From Balneolales bacterium (GTDB taxonomy: Bacteria; Bacteroidota; Rhodothermia; Balneolales; HLUCCA01): DNA of 5,949 bases. The stretch is taken from NCBI GenBank assembly GCA_022565415.1, contig JAIUMT010000214.1:1-5949 (forward strand). Reading direction: 5' to 3'. Within the stretch, counting starts at the first letter, position 1. Every line of letters begins with the position of its first letter. The notes beneath the pieces are model-generated. The model was not told the origin of the DNA, searched no databases, and saw only the letters and a list, made by a program, of their open reading frames with translations. Positions 5,664 to 5,949 of the stretch are shown here, in pieces. The translations under genes were made by a program, and so were the position numbers.

Positions 5664-5949
5664 ATGATTATATCATTTAACGACAAAGCGACGCACGATT
5701 TATTTCACGGTTTATCCAGTGCGAAAGTTCGCAAGATTCCTACTCAGGTAAAAGAGTCGGCAATCTACAAGCTCGATATTCTGAATGCCGCCACATCATT
5801 AGATGATTTACGTTCTCCGCCGGGAAATAGGCTTGAAGCTTTGCATGGTGATTTGCAGGGTTTTTACAGCATCCGGATTAATATCCAATGGCGGATTATT
5901 TTTCGATGGCTTGACGGTCAAGCGCACGATGTGCAAATTATTGATTATC
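5664..5949 (+). CDS. HigB-like RelE/ParE-family type II toxin (partial at window end)
   Basis: An open frame from the ATG at 5664 runs to the window edge: 95 codons plus one base, no stop. The protein has the HigB-like layout: MIISF opening, N-terminal helices (about 18-45), PPGNRLEALHGDLQGFYSI (52-70), then INIQWRIIFRW (72-82) and AHDVQIIDY (87-95). Family knowledge: HigB toxins cleave mRNA on the ribosome and are held in check by HigA, usually encoded immediately downstream. R77 in WRI and Y95 in DY fall at conserved catalytic-region positions. The next partial codon begins with C, which fits the usual DYH ending, so nearly the whole toxin is present. Where Proteus HigB has H54 and K57 (HPLKG), this protein has E58 and H61 (EALHG). 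This pattern is, to my recollection, common in a HigB subgroup. No Shine-Dalgarno sequence precedes it. Confidence 0.87.
   Translation, partial: MIISFNDKATHDLFHGLSSAKVRKIPTQVKESAIYKLDILNAATSLDDLRSPPGNRLEALHGDLQGFYSIRINIQWRIIFRWLDGQAHDVQIIDY

Overview
The window looks like chromosomal DNA from a Bacteroidota or neighbouring Balneolota/Rhodothermota-type bacterium. This is inferred from three things: near-consensus TAnnTTTG '-7' promoter boxes, the near absence of Shine-Dalgarno sequences ahead of the genes, and the style of the proteins (a short PhoR-like kinase, an 'AQ' signal-peptide end, a barrel protein ending in Phe). No tRNA, rRNA, CRISPR array or insertion sequence was seen.

Left part (1-1844, + strand): a two-component system. 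An OmpR/PhoB-family response regulator with a TTG start overlaps by 4 bp a short two-TM histidine kinase of the PhoR type. Upstream lie three 6-bp direct repeats at an exact 11-bp period, resembling PhoP/PhoB binding boxes, then a perfect 12-bp palindrome and a promoter-like TTTG-N22-TAnnTTTG ending just before the start codon. The repeats suggest phosphate-type autoregulation.

Middle (1887-4860): manC (GDP-mannose synthesis, + strand) has its own TAnnTTTG box. It converges, with a 6-bp gap, on a compact minus-strand gene set. In transcription order this set is an exported, probably outer-membrane beta-barrel protein (4860-4078), a 99-residue protein of unknown function (4070-3771) and a PhnP-like metallo-beta-lactamase-fold hydrolase (3766-3008). 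A GU-rich hairpin covers both convergent stop codons.

Right part (4877-5949, + strand): an exported glutathione peroxidase with a two-cysteine, thioredoxin-type active-site layout starts 16 bp from the divergent barrel gene and ends at a strong intrinsic terminator. After a 172-bp intergenic region, a HigB/RelE-like type II toxin gene runs off the window within about one or a few codons of its end. Its antitoxin would be expected just outside.

Most genes are ordinary housekeeping or envelope functions. The points most worth a second look are the Pho-like repeat array, the possibly leaderless TTG start, the HigB-like toxin with altered active-site positions, and the uncharacterised 99-residue protein packed between the barrel and MBL genes.
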